From the NCBI GenBank assembly GCA_963631655.1, contig CAVGRR010000002.1, positions 1 through 64,000 of the forward strand: DNA of 64,000 nucleotides, written 5' to 3'. Origin of the DNA: Methanomethylophilus sp963631655. GTDB taxonomy: Archaea > Thermoplasmatota > Thermoplasmata > Methanomassiliicoccales > Methanomethylophilaceae. The notes under the pieces are model-generated. The model made no database searches. It saw only the letters and a program-made list of their open reading frames with translations, and had not been told where the DNA came from. Shown here piece by piece: positions 8,124 through 17,400 of this stretch. Both the position numbers and the translations under genes were made by a program. Position 1 is the first letter of the stretch, and each line of letters begins with the position of its first letter.

Positions 8124-8746
8124 AGGTAGTGTGTCTCCTTTCCGGCGGAATCGATTCCCCGGTCGCAGCCTACCTTATGGCGAAGGTCGGTGCAGAAGTG
8201 ATCCTCCTGCACATGGACAACCGCCCCTATGCGGACGACGGTCTCATGAACAGGGCCGTCCGCCTCACCGAACAGCTGCGCAAGGTCACCGGACAGGAGA
8301 TGCCTCTTTATGTGGCCCCCCACGGGGTCTCCCAGAAGGCCATCTCTGAGAAGATAGACAGCCTTTACCAATGTGTCATGTGCAAACATGTCATGCAACT
8401 CACCGCGAAGGAACTGTGCAAGAAACTCGGTGCCTCCGCCATCGTCATGGGTGATTCGCTCGGCCAGGTCGCATCGCAGACCCTTCTCAACATCCGTTCC
8501 GAGGTCGTCGGGGTCAATTTCCCGATCCTAAGACCGCTCATCGGATACGACAAACTGGAGATCATCGACATCGCCGAGAAGATCGGGACCTTCGAACTTT
8601 CCAACCTCCCGGCGAAGGGATGCACCATCGTCCCCAAGAAAGTGGTCACCGAGTCCCAGCTCAACCGCACTCAGGAATATTATGAAAAGACCGACATCGT
8701 CGGCCTCGCCACCCAATGTGCGGAGAACACCGTCCGTCAGATGTGA
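8120..8746 (+). CDS. Stand-alone ThiI catalytic (PP-loop) domain protein
   Basis: A 208-residue PP-loop ATPase matching only the C-terminal part of ThiI, the tRNA 4-thiouridine synthetase. The PP-loop SGGIDSPVAAYL is at residues 8-19, and CVMCKHVMQLTAKELCKKLGA carries a CxxC that could hold an Fe-S cluster, as proposed for methanogen ThiI. MGDSLGQVASQTL and PLIGYDKLEIIDIA are the standard downstream motifs. The usual ferredoxin-like and THUMP tRNA-binding domains are absent. The TTG start at 8120 overlaps the preceding stop and leaves the LKVVCLLSGG strand intact. tRNA thiolation is likely, but another sulfur-transfer role is possible. Confidence 0.88.
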   Translation: MKVVCLLSGGIDSPVAAYLMAKVGAEVILLHMDNRPYADDGLMNRAVRLTEQLRKVTGQEMPLYVAPHGVSQKAISEKIDSLYQCVMCKHVMQLTAKELCKKLGASAIVMGDSLGQVASQTLLNIRSEVVGVNFPILRPLIGYDKLEIIDIAEKIGTFELSNLPAKGCTIVPKKVVTESQLNRTQEYYEKTDIVGLATQCAENTVRQM

Positions 8747-8931
8747 ATCCCGTTCACATCCAATTTAACATCGCTTCGGTAATATTCTGTAATTGTTCAT
8801 ATTACTTTATTTTACATTGGCATTATGGTATAAGTTATTATTAATGATAATTTTGTAAATAAATGTTAATTGGAAGATATGTATCAATCAATAAATAGTG
8901 CATAATACATTTATTTCTCATCGAAAAAAGG

Positions 8932-8992
8932 CCGATTATCGAAAGTCGGTCTATACATCCGAATTTAATCCATTTCCCAAACCGTGGGAAAT
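8932..8992 (+). promoter_or_regulatory. Leader hairpins of the importer locus
   Basis: The 260 bases before 9007 are AT-rich with several TATA-like stretches (for example around 8900-8913). Downstream are a small stem (CCGA 8932-8935 / TCGG 8946-8949) and a perfect 8-bp inverted repeat (ATTTCCCA 8972-8979 / TGGGAAAT 8985-8992, loop AACCG). The second stem ends just before the ribosome site AAGGGGA (8994-9000). It may be a translational control hairpin or an operator. I see no classical cobalamin riboswitch. Confidence 0.45.
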
Positions 8993-9006
8993 GAAGGGGA
9001 ACCCTT

Positions 9007-10422
9007 ATGCACGCTTCATCCATCAAACTGACCTCCGCCTTTCTCATTATCATCCTTTCAGTGGGAACGGTCTCCCTGGTCGGATTCACTGTGGACTCAG
9101 CAGACCCCAAACAGGGCGTCATGCTGGATTTCGCATACTACAACGTGGAATGGAACGAGATGGAGTTCACCGAGGGCATGACCGGCAGGGATGCCCTGGA
9201 CCTGGTCTGCGCGTCCAAAGGGTATGAGGTCGTCGAGAACTCAGACGGTTCGATCTATTCTGTGAACAACAAACCGGAACTCCGCAACGTCAGCTGGGGA
9301 ATGTACGTCCTCGACGATGACAACAACTGGGTCGAAATCGAGAATCCGAACACATATGTGGTGTACGGAGAGGAGATCATCTCCTGGGCGAGGACCGGAA
9401 CCGGCAGCGAGATGATGCCCGCTGTGGACCAGACAGGTTTCACATACTACAGCTATGCCAACCGCGGTGCCAATCAGCTCGGGGAGAAACTGAGGATCAT
9501 CACCCTCGCACCGTCCGTCACGGAGACCGTATGTGCGATCGGTGGCAGGGAGTACATCGTCGGTACCGACCGTTACAGTGATTATCCCAATGCATTGGTC
9601 GAGGACCAGAACAGCGGCAAGGTCTCCATCGTCGGAGGATACACCGACCCCAACTTCGAGAAGGTCGTGGGGGAGAATCCCGATATTGTCTTCCTTGACG
9701 GGGGTACAGGGGAACATGTCACCATGGCCGACAAGCTCCGCAAGGCGGGAATATCCTGCGTTGTACTATACAATGCAGTGACCACGGACGATCTTCTCAA
9801 GAACCTGTGGATCTGCGCCTCCGCACTCGGATTCTCGGAGGTCGGCAACGAATACATCTCCGATGTGTCCGAGACCCTGAACACCATCTGCAACATCACC
9901 AACCTTCAGGGAAAGAAGGTCTTCGTGTCCCTCGGGGTCAGCGACTCTCCCTACACTGCGGGATCTGGCACATACATCACCAACATGCTCGAATCGCTCG
10001 GAGCGGAGAACATCTTCGCAGAAGATTCCAGCTCCTGGTTCATGGTGTCGAAAGAGATCGTGTACGAACGTCAGCCGGACATCATCATCGTGATCTACGA
10101 CACCGAGGAGATCTCCTCGCAGAGGGAATACCGCAAACTGCTGTCACAGTTCAACGACATGTGGAAGAAGACGCCCGCCTACATCAACGGCGACGTGTAC
10201 GTCTTCTCCGGCGATGCGGCGAGTCTGCTGTCCCGTTCCGGTGCCAGACTTCCCGAGGCACTGGAACTCATGGCTAAGATCCTCGACCCGGATTCGTTCA
10301 TCGAGGCCGACCCCACAGATGTGGTGGGCGTGAAGTATTACAACAATTCATACAACGACGAGGAGAACGGTTATCTCCGTTACGTCAAAGCAAAGGGGCT
10401 GTTGGAATGGCAAAAAGACTGA
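9007..10422 (+). CDS. BtuF-like substrate-binding protein with N-terminal DUF4430 domain
   Basis: Extracellular binding protein of 471 residues for a corrinoid, heme or Fe-chelate importer. A hydrophobic N-terminal signal or anchor (residues 8-29) has no lipobox Cys. Residues about 37-141 look like DUF4430, the transcobalamin C-terminal-like fold (GMTGRDALDLVC, then WGMYVLDDDNNW and GEEIISWARTG). A helical-backbone metal-receptor domain follows from about 155: LAPSVTETVCAIGGREYIVGTDRYSDYP, YTDPNFEKVVGENPDIVFLD and a late DVYVFSGDAASLLSRSGARLPEALELMA are typical of BtuF and FepB. Its 3' end overlaps the next gene by 16 bases. The linked permease and ATPase support import. The ligand is not determined; a corrinoid is favoured because of the DUF4430 domain. 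Confidence 0.87.
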   Translation: MHASSIKLTSAFLIIILSVGTVSLVGFTVDSADPKQGVMLDFAYYNVEWNEMEFTEGMTGRDALDLVCASKGYEVVENSDGSIYSVNNKPELRNVSWGMYVLDDDNNWVEIENPNTYVVYGEEIISWARTGTGSEMMPAVDQTGFTYYSYANRGANQLGEKLRIITLAPSVTETVCAIGGREYIVGTDRYSDYPNALVEDQNSGKVSIVGGYTDPNFEKVVGENPDIVFLDGGTGEHVTMADKLRKAGISCVVLYNAVTTDDLLKNLWICASALGFSEVGNEYISDVSETLNTICNITNLQGKKVFVSLGVSDSPYTAGSGTYITNMLESLGAENIFAEDSSSWFMVSKEIVYERQPDIIIVIYDTEEISSQREYRKLLSQFNDMWKKTPAYINGDVYVFSGDAASLLSRSGARLPEALELMAKILDPDSFIEADPTDVVGVKYYNNSYNDEENGYLRYVKAKGLLEWQKD

Positions 10423-12326
10423 CCGCCCTGTTCCCTGTGCTCCTTCTGCTGTTGGCCACGGTCTCCGTCGGGTACTCATCTGCAGAAGACCCAGATGAAG
10501 AGGAGACCATACCCGAGCTGCTGCTCGATATGGGCAACGGCCATACAGAATGGGTGACCATCGTCTCCGGACATTCGATCGAGGATATGCTGTCCGCCAC
10601 ACTCGGCGACAGGGTCACCTTCGGCGATGTCGACGGAGAGAGAAGAGTGCTTTCCGTGGACGGTGTCACCAGCGTGACCATCGGTACCGGATACAATACC
10701 CAGGAATGCTCCTGGAGGGTCTATTCCTGGAACTCCGTCGAGTGGGAATTCCTTACCACCGATGTCTCCGAGAGGTTCATTTCCACTTATCTGGCACTTG
10801 CATATTACCCGAACGATCTGACCATTCCCGTCTCGAATCCCGAGTACAGGGGAGTATGGACATCCTACCGCGGAGACTCCTCATCATCAGGGATCAGCAC
10901 CTCCACCGGACCTTCCCATGTGGCAACCCCCCTCGAGTGGTACAGCACCTATGCAGGTGCGGTCGACGCATCCATCCTTTACGCGGACGGAATGATCTAT
11001 CACACAGTTGCAGGAAAATACGGTGCGGTCGGAATGGACAGTCTTGCAAAGATCTGCTGTCTCGACCCCGTCAACCAGGAGGTCCTGTGGTCCCGCACAT
11101 ACTCGAGTTCTTCGAACATCGAGATCACCACTCCTGTGATCGTCGGTGACATGATCCTCGTGAGTTCGGGTAACTGGCACATTTACTGTCTCGACCGTTT
11201 CACAGGCGAACCGCTGTTCGAACTCATGCCCAACGATTCCACAAGCAGCGGCTCCGTAAGCGGTGACATGTGCAAAGGATCCAAGGTCACCACCTACATC
11301 AAGCGTATGGACGACACCTCGGTCACCGACGACAGGGTCCACTCCAACGCCGGGATCACCAACATGGTGTATGACTCAGGAGTACTGTATTTCGGCACCT
11401 CCGACGGTCTCCTGAGATGCTTCTCCATCGACCGCGAGAACGGATTCAAGGAGATCTGGAACTTCAAACCCGGCAATGATTACCGCGGATGTTTCTACTA
11501 TTATCCGCCGACGGTCTGCGACATCGACGGCAAGAAATACGTCATGATCGGGAACTACGGGGGCAATCTGCTCTGCGTCGACGGGATCACCGGAACTGAG
11601 GTCTGGCACATTGGCGTCACCGACACCGAAGGCAACAAGGTCGGACAGGTGTCATCGATATCAGTGTGTTCCAACGGAAAGGCACTCGTATGCTATTCAG
11701 GCGGCGAAATGAGCTCCACCGGAGGCGGGATCATGCTCGTCGACGTCACGAACGGCGAGGTCCTGTGGAAACAGGACATCAGGTGCGGAAAACCTGTCAC
11801 CTACGGAGACAGATTCTATTGTTACATCACCGCCAGGACCGACCAGAAGATCAAAGACCGCACGGCCGGCACCGAGATCGAGCTCGTCAACGGATATTAT
11901 TCACTATGGGTCGACGACGGAAGCGTCCAGTGGTGCTACCCCACCGATGCATTATCGATCGGAGGGGTCACCTACTGCGGGGGCAACATCTACAGTATGG
12001 ACTACTCCCCGGGAACTGAAGGGGCCACCGGAGGACAGGTATGGTGCTTCGACTCGGACACCGGCAACGTGGTGTGGAAGGTCAAGGTGTCACCCTACAA
12101 CGGCAACGCCTACAGCATGTGCGCACCGACCGTCGTGGACGGAATGGTGCTGGTCGGGAACGACTACGGAGCGATCTACATTCTGTCGGAAACCAGCAGC
12201 GACCAACGTGCACGTACCGCCAACATAGATTACGAAACAAAGGGTCTGGCACATTGGTCATGGATAGCGACGATCACCTTGGTCTTAGTAGCATTGGTGG
12301 CATCGGTATGGCTGTACAGACACTGA
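10407..12326 (+). CDS. Membrane-anchored PQQ-type beta-propeller protein with DUF4430-like domain
   Basis: A 639-residue surface protein. A signal sequence (LFPVLLLLLATVSVGYSSA) is followed by a DUF4430-like region (about 30-145: SGHSIEDMLSATLG, SVDGVTSV, CSWRVYSWNSVEW). Residues about 180-605 form PQQ-like propeller blades with recurring motifs such as LDPVNQEVLW, VDGITGTEVWHIG, VDVTNGEVLWKQD and FDSDTGNVVWKV. A single C-terminal transmembrane helix (WIATITLVLVALVASVWLY) and a short basic end anchor it. It lies between the binding protein and the permease of an importer. A scaffold or receptor role is likely; a quinoprotein dehydrogenase function has no support. Confidence 0.85.
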   Translation: MAKRLTALFPVLLLLLATVSVGYSSAEDPDEEETIPELLLDMGNGHTEWVTIVSGHSIEDMLSATLGDRVTFGDVDGERRVLSVDGVTSVTIGTGYNTQECSWRVYSWNSVEWEFLTTDVSERFISTYLALAYYPNDLTIPVSNPEYRGVWTSYRGDSSSSGISTSTGPSHVATPLEWYSTYAGAVDASILYADGMIYHTVAGKYGAVGMDSLAKICCLDPVNQEVLWSRTYSSSSNIEITTPVIVGDMILVSSGNWHIYCLDRFTGEPLFELMPNDSTSSGSVSGDMCKGSKVTTYIKRMDDTSVTDDRVHSNAGITNMVYDSGVLYFGTSDGLLRCFSIDRENGFKEIWNFKPGNDYRGCFYYYPPTVCDIDGKKYVMIGNYGGNLLCVDGITGTEVWHIGVTDTEGNKVGQVSSISVCSNGKALVCYSGGEMSSTGGGIMLVDVTNGEVLWKQDIRCGKPVTYGDRFYCYITARTDQKIKDRTAGTEIELVNGYYSLWVDDGSVQWCYPTDALSIGGVTYCGGNIYSMDYSPGTEGATGGQVWCFDSDTGNVVWKVKVSPYNGNAYSMCAPTVVDGMVLVGNDYGAIYILSETSSDQRARTANIDYETKGLAHWSWIATITLVLVALVASVWLYRH

Positions 12327-12360
12327 ACCGAGAGGTTCGATAATACTCAGAGGAAATGAT

Positions 12361-13536
12361 ATGAGCGATGAAGAAAACGGAAGCCCGGGACCCGACAAAG
12401 GCAAGGGCCCGCTGAAAAACGTGTTCTCCCTGTTCAAAAAGGGATATCACGGACTGCAGTACGACATGATCTCTCCGGACGATGAACGGAGCGAGGTCTC
12501 ACTCAAGAAGAGAAGATTCAGGATCATCCTGGTCCTGGGTATCCTCATCTGCGCGGTGATGTTCCTTATCTCCATTTCTATATCGTCGGGAGGCATCATT
12601 CCGATCAGCGATGCCCTGGGAGCACTCATCTCGGCCATCCAGAAGGGCGGAAACGACCTGAACACCACAGAGCTCTATGTCTACCAGTCCCGTCTGCCCC
12701 GTGCGATTGCCGCCATCGGCGTAGGTGCCGGACTGGCCATCGCAGGTTGCATGTTCCAGGCGCTCATCCGCAACCCTCTCGTGGACCCTTACATCACCGG
12801 TGTCTCCTCCGGTGCAGGTTGCTTCGCCATCGCCATCGTCGTCGCCGGGATCTCCATCTCCGTGCTCAACGACTTCAGCAACTACATCATTCCTCTCGCC
12901 GCCATCCTCGGAGGCCTCATCGCCTTCGCCATAACTCTGAGTATCGCGGAAGGTGCGGGAGGTTCTGCCACCAACTACATCCTCGCCGGAACCATCGTCG
13001 GATTCGCGTTCACATCTGTGCAGACCATCTTCCTTTCACTGGAGAAGGACAACCTCACCAACGTCATGTGGTGGCTCTACGGCAGTTTCGCCAACATCAC
13101 ATGGGAGAATGCGTTCCTGGTCCTGGTGCCCGCTTTGGCCATTTCATTCATATCTATGCTGTGGGCCCGTGAGTTCAACCTGTTCATGTCCGGAGAGGAC
13201 CAGGCGAGACAGTTGGGTCTCAACGTCAGGAGGTTCAAGGCCGGAATGATGGTCGTCGCCTCCGTCCTCACCTCGATCTGCGTCGCCTTCGTCGGTGTCA
13301 TCGGATTCGTCGGACTCGTCATCCCCCACGCCTGCCGTATGCTCATGGGAGGGGACCACCGTCTCATCATGCCCGCATCCATCGTTCTCGGTGCATGTCT
13401 GATGCTGTTCGCCGACCTCATCGCAAGGGTCGTCATCGCTCCGCTGGAAATCCCTGTCGGAGCGGTCACCGCGCTTATCGGTACCCCGGTATTCGCTTAC
13501 ATGCTCATCAGAAGGGGGCGGAACTACGACGGATGA
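12361..13536 (+). CDS. BtuC/FecC-family ABC importer permease
   Basis: Integral membrane subunit of 391 residues for vitamin B12, heme or siderophore import. After a charged 50-residue cytoplasmic N-terminus, about ten hydrophobic helices follow. FecCD signatures are RLPRAIAAIGVGAGLAIAG, MFQALIRNPLVDPYITGVSSGA and GFVGLVIPHACRMLMGGDHR, the last being the loop that contacts the ATPase. The extra N-terminus is longer than in typical family members. The TGA stop contains the last two bases of an ATG at 13533 (ATGA), the usual coupled start in this genome, but that ATG leads to a stop after three codons; see the ATPase entry. Confidence 0.92.
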   Translation: MSDEENGSPGPDKGKGPLKNVFSLFKKGYHGLQYDMISPDDERSEVSLKKRRFRIILVLGILICAVMFLISISISSGGIIPISDALGALISAIQKGGNDLNTTELYVYQSRLPRAIAAIGVGAGLAIAGCMFQALIRNPLVDPYITGVSSGAGCFAIAIVVAGISISVLNDFSNYIIPLAAILGGLIAFAITLSIAEGAGGSATNYILAGTIVGFAFTSVQTIFLSLEKDNLTNVMWWLYGSFANITWENAFLVLVPALAISFISMLWAREFNLFMSGEDQARQLGLNVRRFKAGMMVVASVLTSICVAFVGVIGFVGLVIPHACRMLMGGDHRLIMPASIVLGACLMLFADLIARVVIAPLEIPVGAVTALIGTPVFAYMLIRRGRNYDG

Positions 13537-13537
13537 T

Positions 13538-14422
13538 ACTCTGAGCTCTGTCTCAGAACCTTCCGAGACGGGTACAAAGAACCTCGTTCCTGAGGATTCC
13601 CTTGCGAACGTCCGTGCCTCTGAACAGGGTTCGTCTTCCGATGAACTTCTGAAGATCGAGGACCTGACCATCAAATTCGGTGATTTCGAAGCGCTCCATC
13701 ACATCAACCTCTCCCTCCCCAAAGGAAGACTGGTGGGTCTCATCGGACCCAACGGATGCGGAAAATCGACCATGATGAAATGCATCTCGAAACTGCATAC
13801 CGACTGGACGGGCAAGATCACCATCGACGGCGTATGCACCGACACCATGAAACCGCTTGACACCGCGAAGATAATCGCCAATGTGCCAGCAGAGCCCGGA
13901 CCGCTGTTCGGGATGACCCTGATGGAACTCGTGATGCTCGGAAGGTACCCCTTCGTGGACAAGGTCTGGTGGGAATCCCCCGACGATGAAAAAGCCGTCA
14001 GAGATGCCCTTAAAACCTTCGGTCTCGACCATTACAGAAGAAAGAAGGTAGCACTTCTCTCCTCGGGAGAGAAACAGCGTGCGCTCATCGCGAAAGCATA
14101 TGTCCAAAACCCCAAGCTCATGCTGGTCGACGAACCGACCTCCCACCTTGATATGAAGTACAAACTGGAGGTCATGGAATACCTTCAGAACCTCGCCCGC
14201 GGCAATATGACGGTCATCGTGGCGGAACACGACATCTCGCTGATGGCACGTTACTGCGACATATGCGTCATCATGAAGAAAGGAAGCATCGTGACCATCG
14301 GAGACCCCAAGAAGGTCATCACCGAACAGCTGATCAGAGACGTCTACGAGGTCGACGCCCGTGTGGGACTGGACCTCGACGGCGAGATCTACGTCCTGCC
14401 GAAGAGATACATCAAGGACTGA
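13538..14422 (+). CDS. ABC importer ATPase (BtuD/FepC type) with a disrupted or non-standard start
   Basis: Nucleotide-binding subunit pairing with the upstream permease. The frame encodes an acidic, disordered leader (LSSVSEPSETGTKNLVPED) then KIEDLTIKFGDFEALHHINLSL, Walker A GPNGCGKST, signature LLSSGEKQRALIAKA, Walker B LMLVDEPTSHLDM and the H-loop VAEHD. The frame is open from 13403, but no ATG, GTG or TTG occurs before a GTG at 13733, which lies inside the Walker A strand and cannot be the true start. The ATG at 13533 overlaps the permease stop but is one base out of frame, so a one-base deletion (real or in the assembly) near 13536 is the simplest explanation. Alternatives are a CTG start (13541 or 13649). 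The 5' boundary given here is therefore approximate. Confidence 0.85.
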   Translation, partial: TLSSVSEPSETGTKNLVPEDSLANVRASEQGSSSDELLKIEDLTIKFGDFEALHHINLSLPKGRLVGLIGPNGCGKSTMMKCISKLHTDWTGKITIDGVCTDTMKPLDTAKIIANVPAEPGPLFGMTLMELVMLGRYPFVDKVWWESPDDEKAVRDALKTFGLDHYRRKKVALLSSGEKQRALIAKAYVQNPKLMLVDEPTSHLDMKYKLEVMEYLQNLARGNMTVIVAEHDISLMARYCDICVIMKKGSIVTIGDPKKVITEQLIRDVYEVDARVGLDLDGEIYVLPKRYIKD

Positions 14423-14426
14423 TACC

Positions 14427-17400
14427 ATGAAGAAGACCGCGATCCTGATAGTTGTCCTGGTGGCCCTTACGTCCGCGGTCATCCTTACCCATTCCGACGA
14501 ATCCTCCGCAGATATCTGCGACGGAGTGAACGTGTATATCCAGAACGAGGACGGGACATACACAAAATCCACGGTCGACAATGTGCAATCTGTCAAAGAG
14601 GCCATCGATAAAGCGATCGCCGACCAGGGCCGCACGATGGAACTGAACCTCACCAAGACCACCATCACGAAGATCGACGGCAGATCGGCACCTTCCGGAC
14701 AGTATTGGAGGGTGTTCCAGTGGCTCGCCCCAGGAAGCTCAGGGTGGTCCCTGCAGGGATTCAACACCAATTCCAACCAGAACATGGCCTCCAACTGCAC
14801 ATATTGCGTGAGCCTTGCCGAGATCAAGGACACCTCAGGAACAGTCACCTACACTGTCCCGGACTTCGAACCTAAATCGACAGGATATTTCTTCATCAGG
14901 TTCGCAAACGGATTCTCCCCCGAGAACGAGCACGTCAAGAAGGTGTTCACCTCTGAGATCAGGGAACATGGGTTCTGGATCAAAGGAGAGGGTTCCACCA
15001 TGGGTGAGGTCCTCAAGGATGCTATCAACAGGAACTGGCCCGGAGAGATCGAGACATATACAGGAGATGCGGGAGGAGATGACGTCTCGGATTGGATCAA
15101 CACCCTTTTCGGCCTCGGAAACGACAATCTAGGTAACAACACCTGGGCCTACTGGAGCCAATGGTGCTGGAACGACCACAAGTGGACGTACAATGACTGG
15201 ACCCTGGGATATTACGACCCTGCCGTCTATCCGTACATGGAATGTATCTACCTCATCTCCACCCCCGACCCCTACAGCGGAGAGTACATCATCGACAAGG
15301 GGGGAGACGAGCCCAACCCCGACACGGACACCATAACATGCATGAAGAACATCCTCACCGTGCAGTTCCTGCTACCCGACGGCACCGTACATGCCACTCA
15401 AAATGTGGAATACGGAAAGCAGATCGATATGTCAAAGATCAATGACCCAGAGGTGTCTGGAAAGGGATTCGTGGAATGGGGAAACACCACCACCCCGATC
15501 ACTTCCGATACGACGTTCACGGCTTCGTTCATAGATGACATCACAGGCAAGGTACGCGTCAAGTACACGACCGAGGACGGCCAGCTGATACGCTATGAAT
15601 ATGTGTCACCGGGATCTGCAGCGGCATACTCGGACATACCGGTCAAACTCAGCACCCAGCAGTACGATTATGTGTTCAAGTCCTGGAGCGATTCCCTCAC
15701 TTCGGTCACCGAAGATATCACCGTGACCCCTGTGTTCGATGCCCAGTTGAGATCATATCCTGTCAATTTCTACAATTATGACAGGTCCCTCATCACCAGC
15801 GTTCCGACCTACTACGGTACGGCCGCCACATTACCCTCCGAACCCACCAGGGAACCGACAGTCAAGTACCAGTACTCCTTCGCGGGATGGAGTCTGACCC
15901 CCAACAACTACGTGGAAGTGGACCTGAACAACATCACCGGCGTGACCTATGTTTATGCCTACTTCGAACCCTCCGGAAGGGACTATACTCTGACCTTCTG
16001 GGACAATGGAAATGCCATAGCCAAATACACCGCGAAATATGGCTCAACATTGGGTGAAACATATCCCCTCGAACTGTTCAAAGGCACCGCATTGGCAAAA
16101 CTTTACAGGGACAGCGACCTCACCAGAGAGTGCGACACCAACTACATCATCGTGGGTGACACGAACATCTATGTCACCGAGATCCCCGGAAACTACTCAG
16201 CGGCCGTGGATTCTTCGGGATACATCTCCGGCAACACCATCACGGTCGCATTCGACGATACCCTGGCCAAGAAACTGGCCGTGACCGACGGAAAGGTCGT
16301 CATCTGCGACATCTCCCAGTACCCCAACGGAATGACCGCTTCGATCTCCAAAGACTCGCTGCAGGCCATATCCTCAGCGCTCGGAGACTCGGTCATCGCC
16401 GAGATCAAGGTCCCCCGCGGTTCCATATCCATGCCCCTTTCCGCCATGACCTCTCTTCTCGACGACGGAGAGGACCTGACCTTCTCGATAGAGAACGGCC
16501 CCCTTAATGTCAAGATCACCACCGCTCTGAAGAAGATCAATTACAGCACGTTCTACCGCGTTGATCTGAGGGTCGCCAACGCCACGGTTAGAGACCTCGA
16601 ACCCCTGAACACACAGGCCACAGTGACCCTTCTCCTGGAACTCGACGAGGGTCAGAATTCGAGTGTCTGGAACATTTCGTCCAAGGGTGCCATCACCACC
16701 TACGATTCCGTCTACGATGGGGAATATACCACATTCACCACCGACCTGCTGGAGTTCTATGCCGTGGGTACGACGGACGCCGCCGTGGCCAAGAAGACCG
16801 TCGTCTGTCCGTACGGTGACATCGAATGCGATGTCGACGGCAGCGGAATAACCGGTTCCGCCAAGATCACCTCGATGACCTTGGATAATATGGGAAAGAC
16901 TCTGTTCATACCTTCATCCGCGGACGGGGTCACCGTCACAGGCCTGGAATCCGGTGCCCTGAACGGTGTCGTGAACGCTTCGACCGTTGTCATCCCCGTG
17001 ACCGTGGACTATTTCTCCTGGAGCAATTGGACCAACGGTTCCATAAAAGACGTCTATTTCCTCGGAGACTCCCCCAGTTTCATGGGTACCGTTCCGTCGA
17101 CCGTCACCGTGCATTACAGCCCCGACGCTTCCGGATGGACCATCGGAGATGACGACCTGGTCATCAGGACATACCAAGGTTCCTACGGAAAGGACGCGTT
17201 CTCGTTCACATATTACATCGTGGATGAGACCGCGGTCATCCACAGATACCTCGACGGAACCTACGTCCAGATCCCCGCGGAGATCTCCGTGGACGGAACC
17301 TCCTACCCTGTTTCCTACATCGGTGACGGAGCGTTCATGTTCTCGAAGGATTCGGACATCATCGACCTGTATGATCTGCAGTATTCAACCTACAGACTGG

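Noticed and set aside
8747..9006. Cobalamin riboswitch before the importer locus
   Set aside because: No B12-box-like sequence (GCCACTG) or multi-stem junction was found; only simple hairpins are present.
2142..10277. Numerous Arg/Pro/His/Ser-rich open frames opposite or in other frames of genes
   Set aside because: They follow from the GC-rich third positions of the true coding frames and lack starts, ribosome sites and motifs; the same holds throughout the window.
13733..14422. GTG 13733 as the start of the importer ATPase
   Set aside because: It lies four residues before Walker A and would remove the first strand and the conserved LTIKFGDFEALHHINLSL part.
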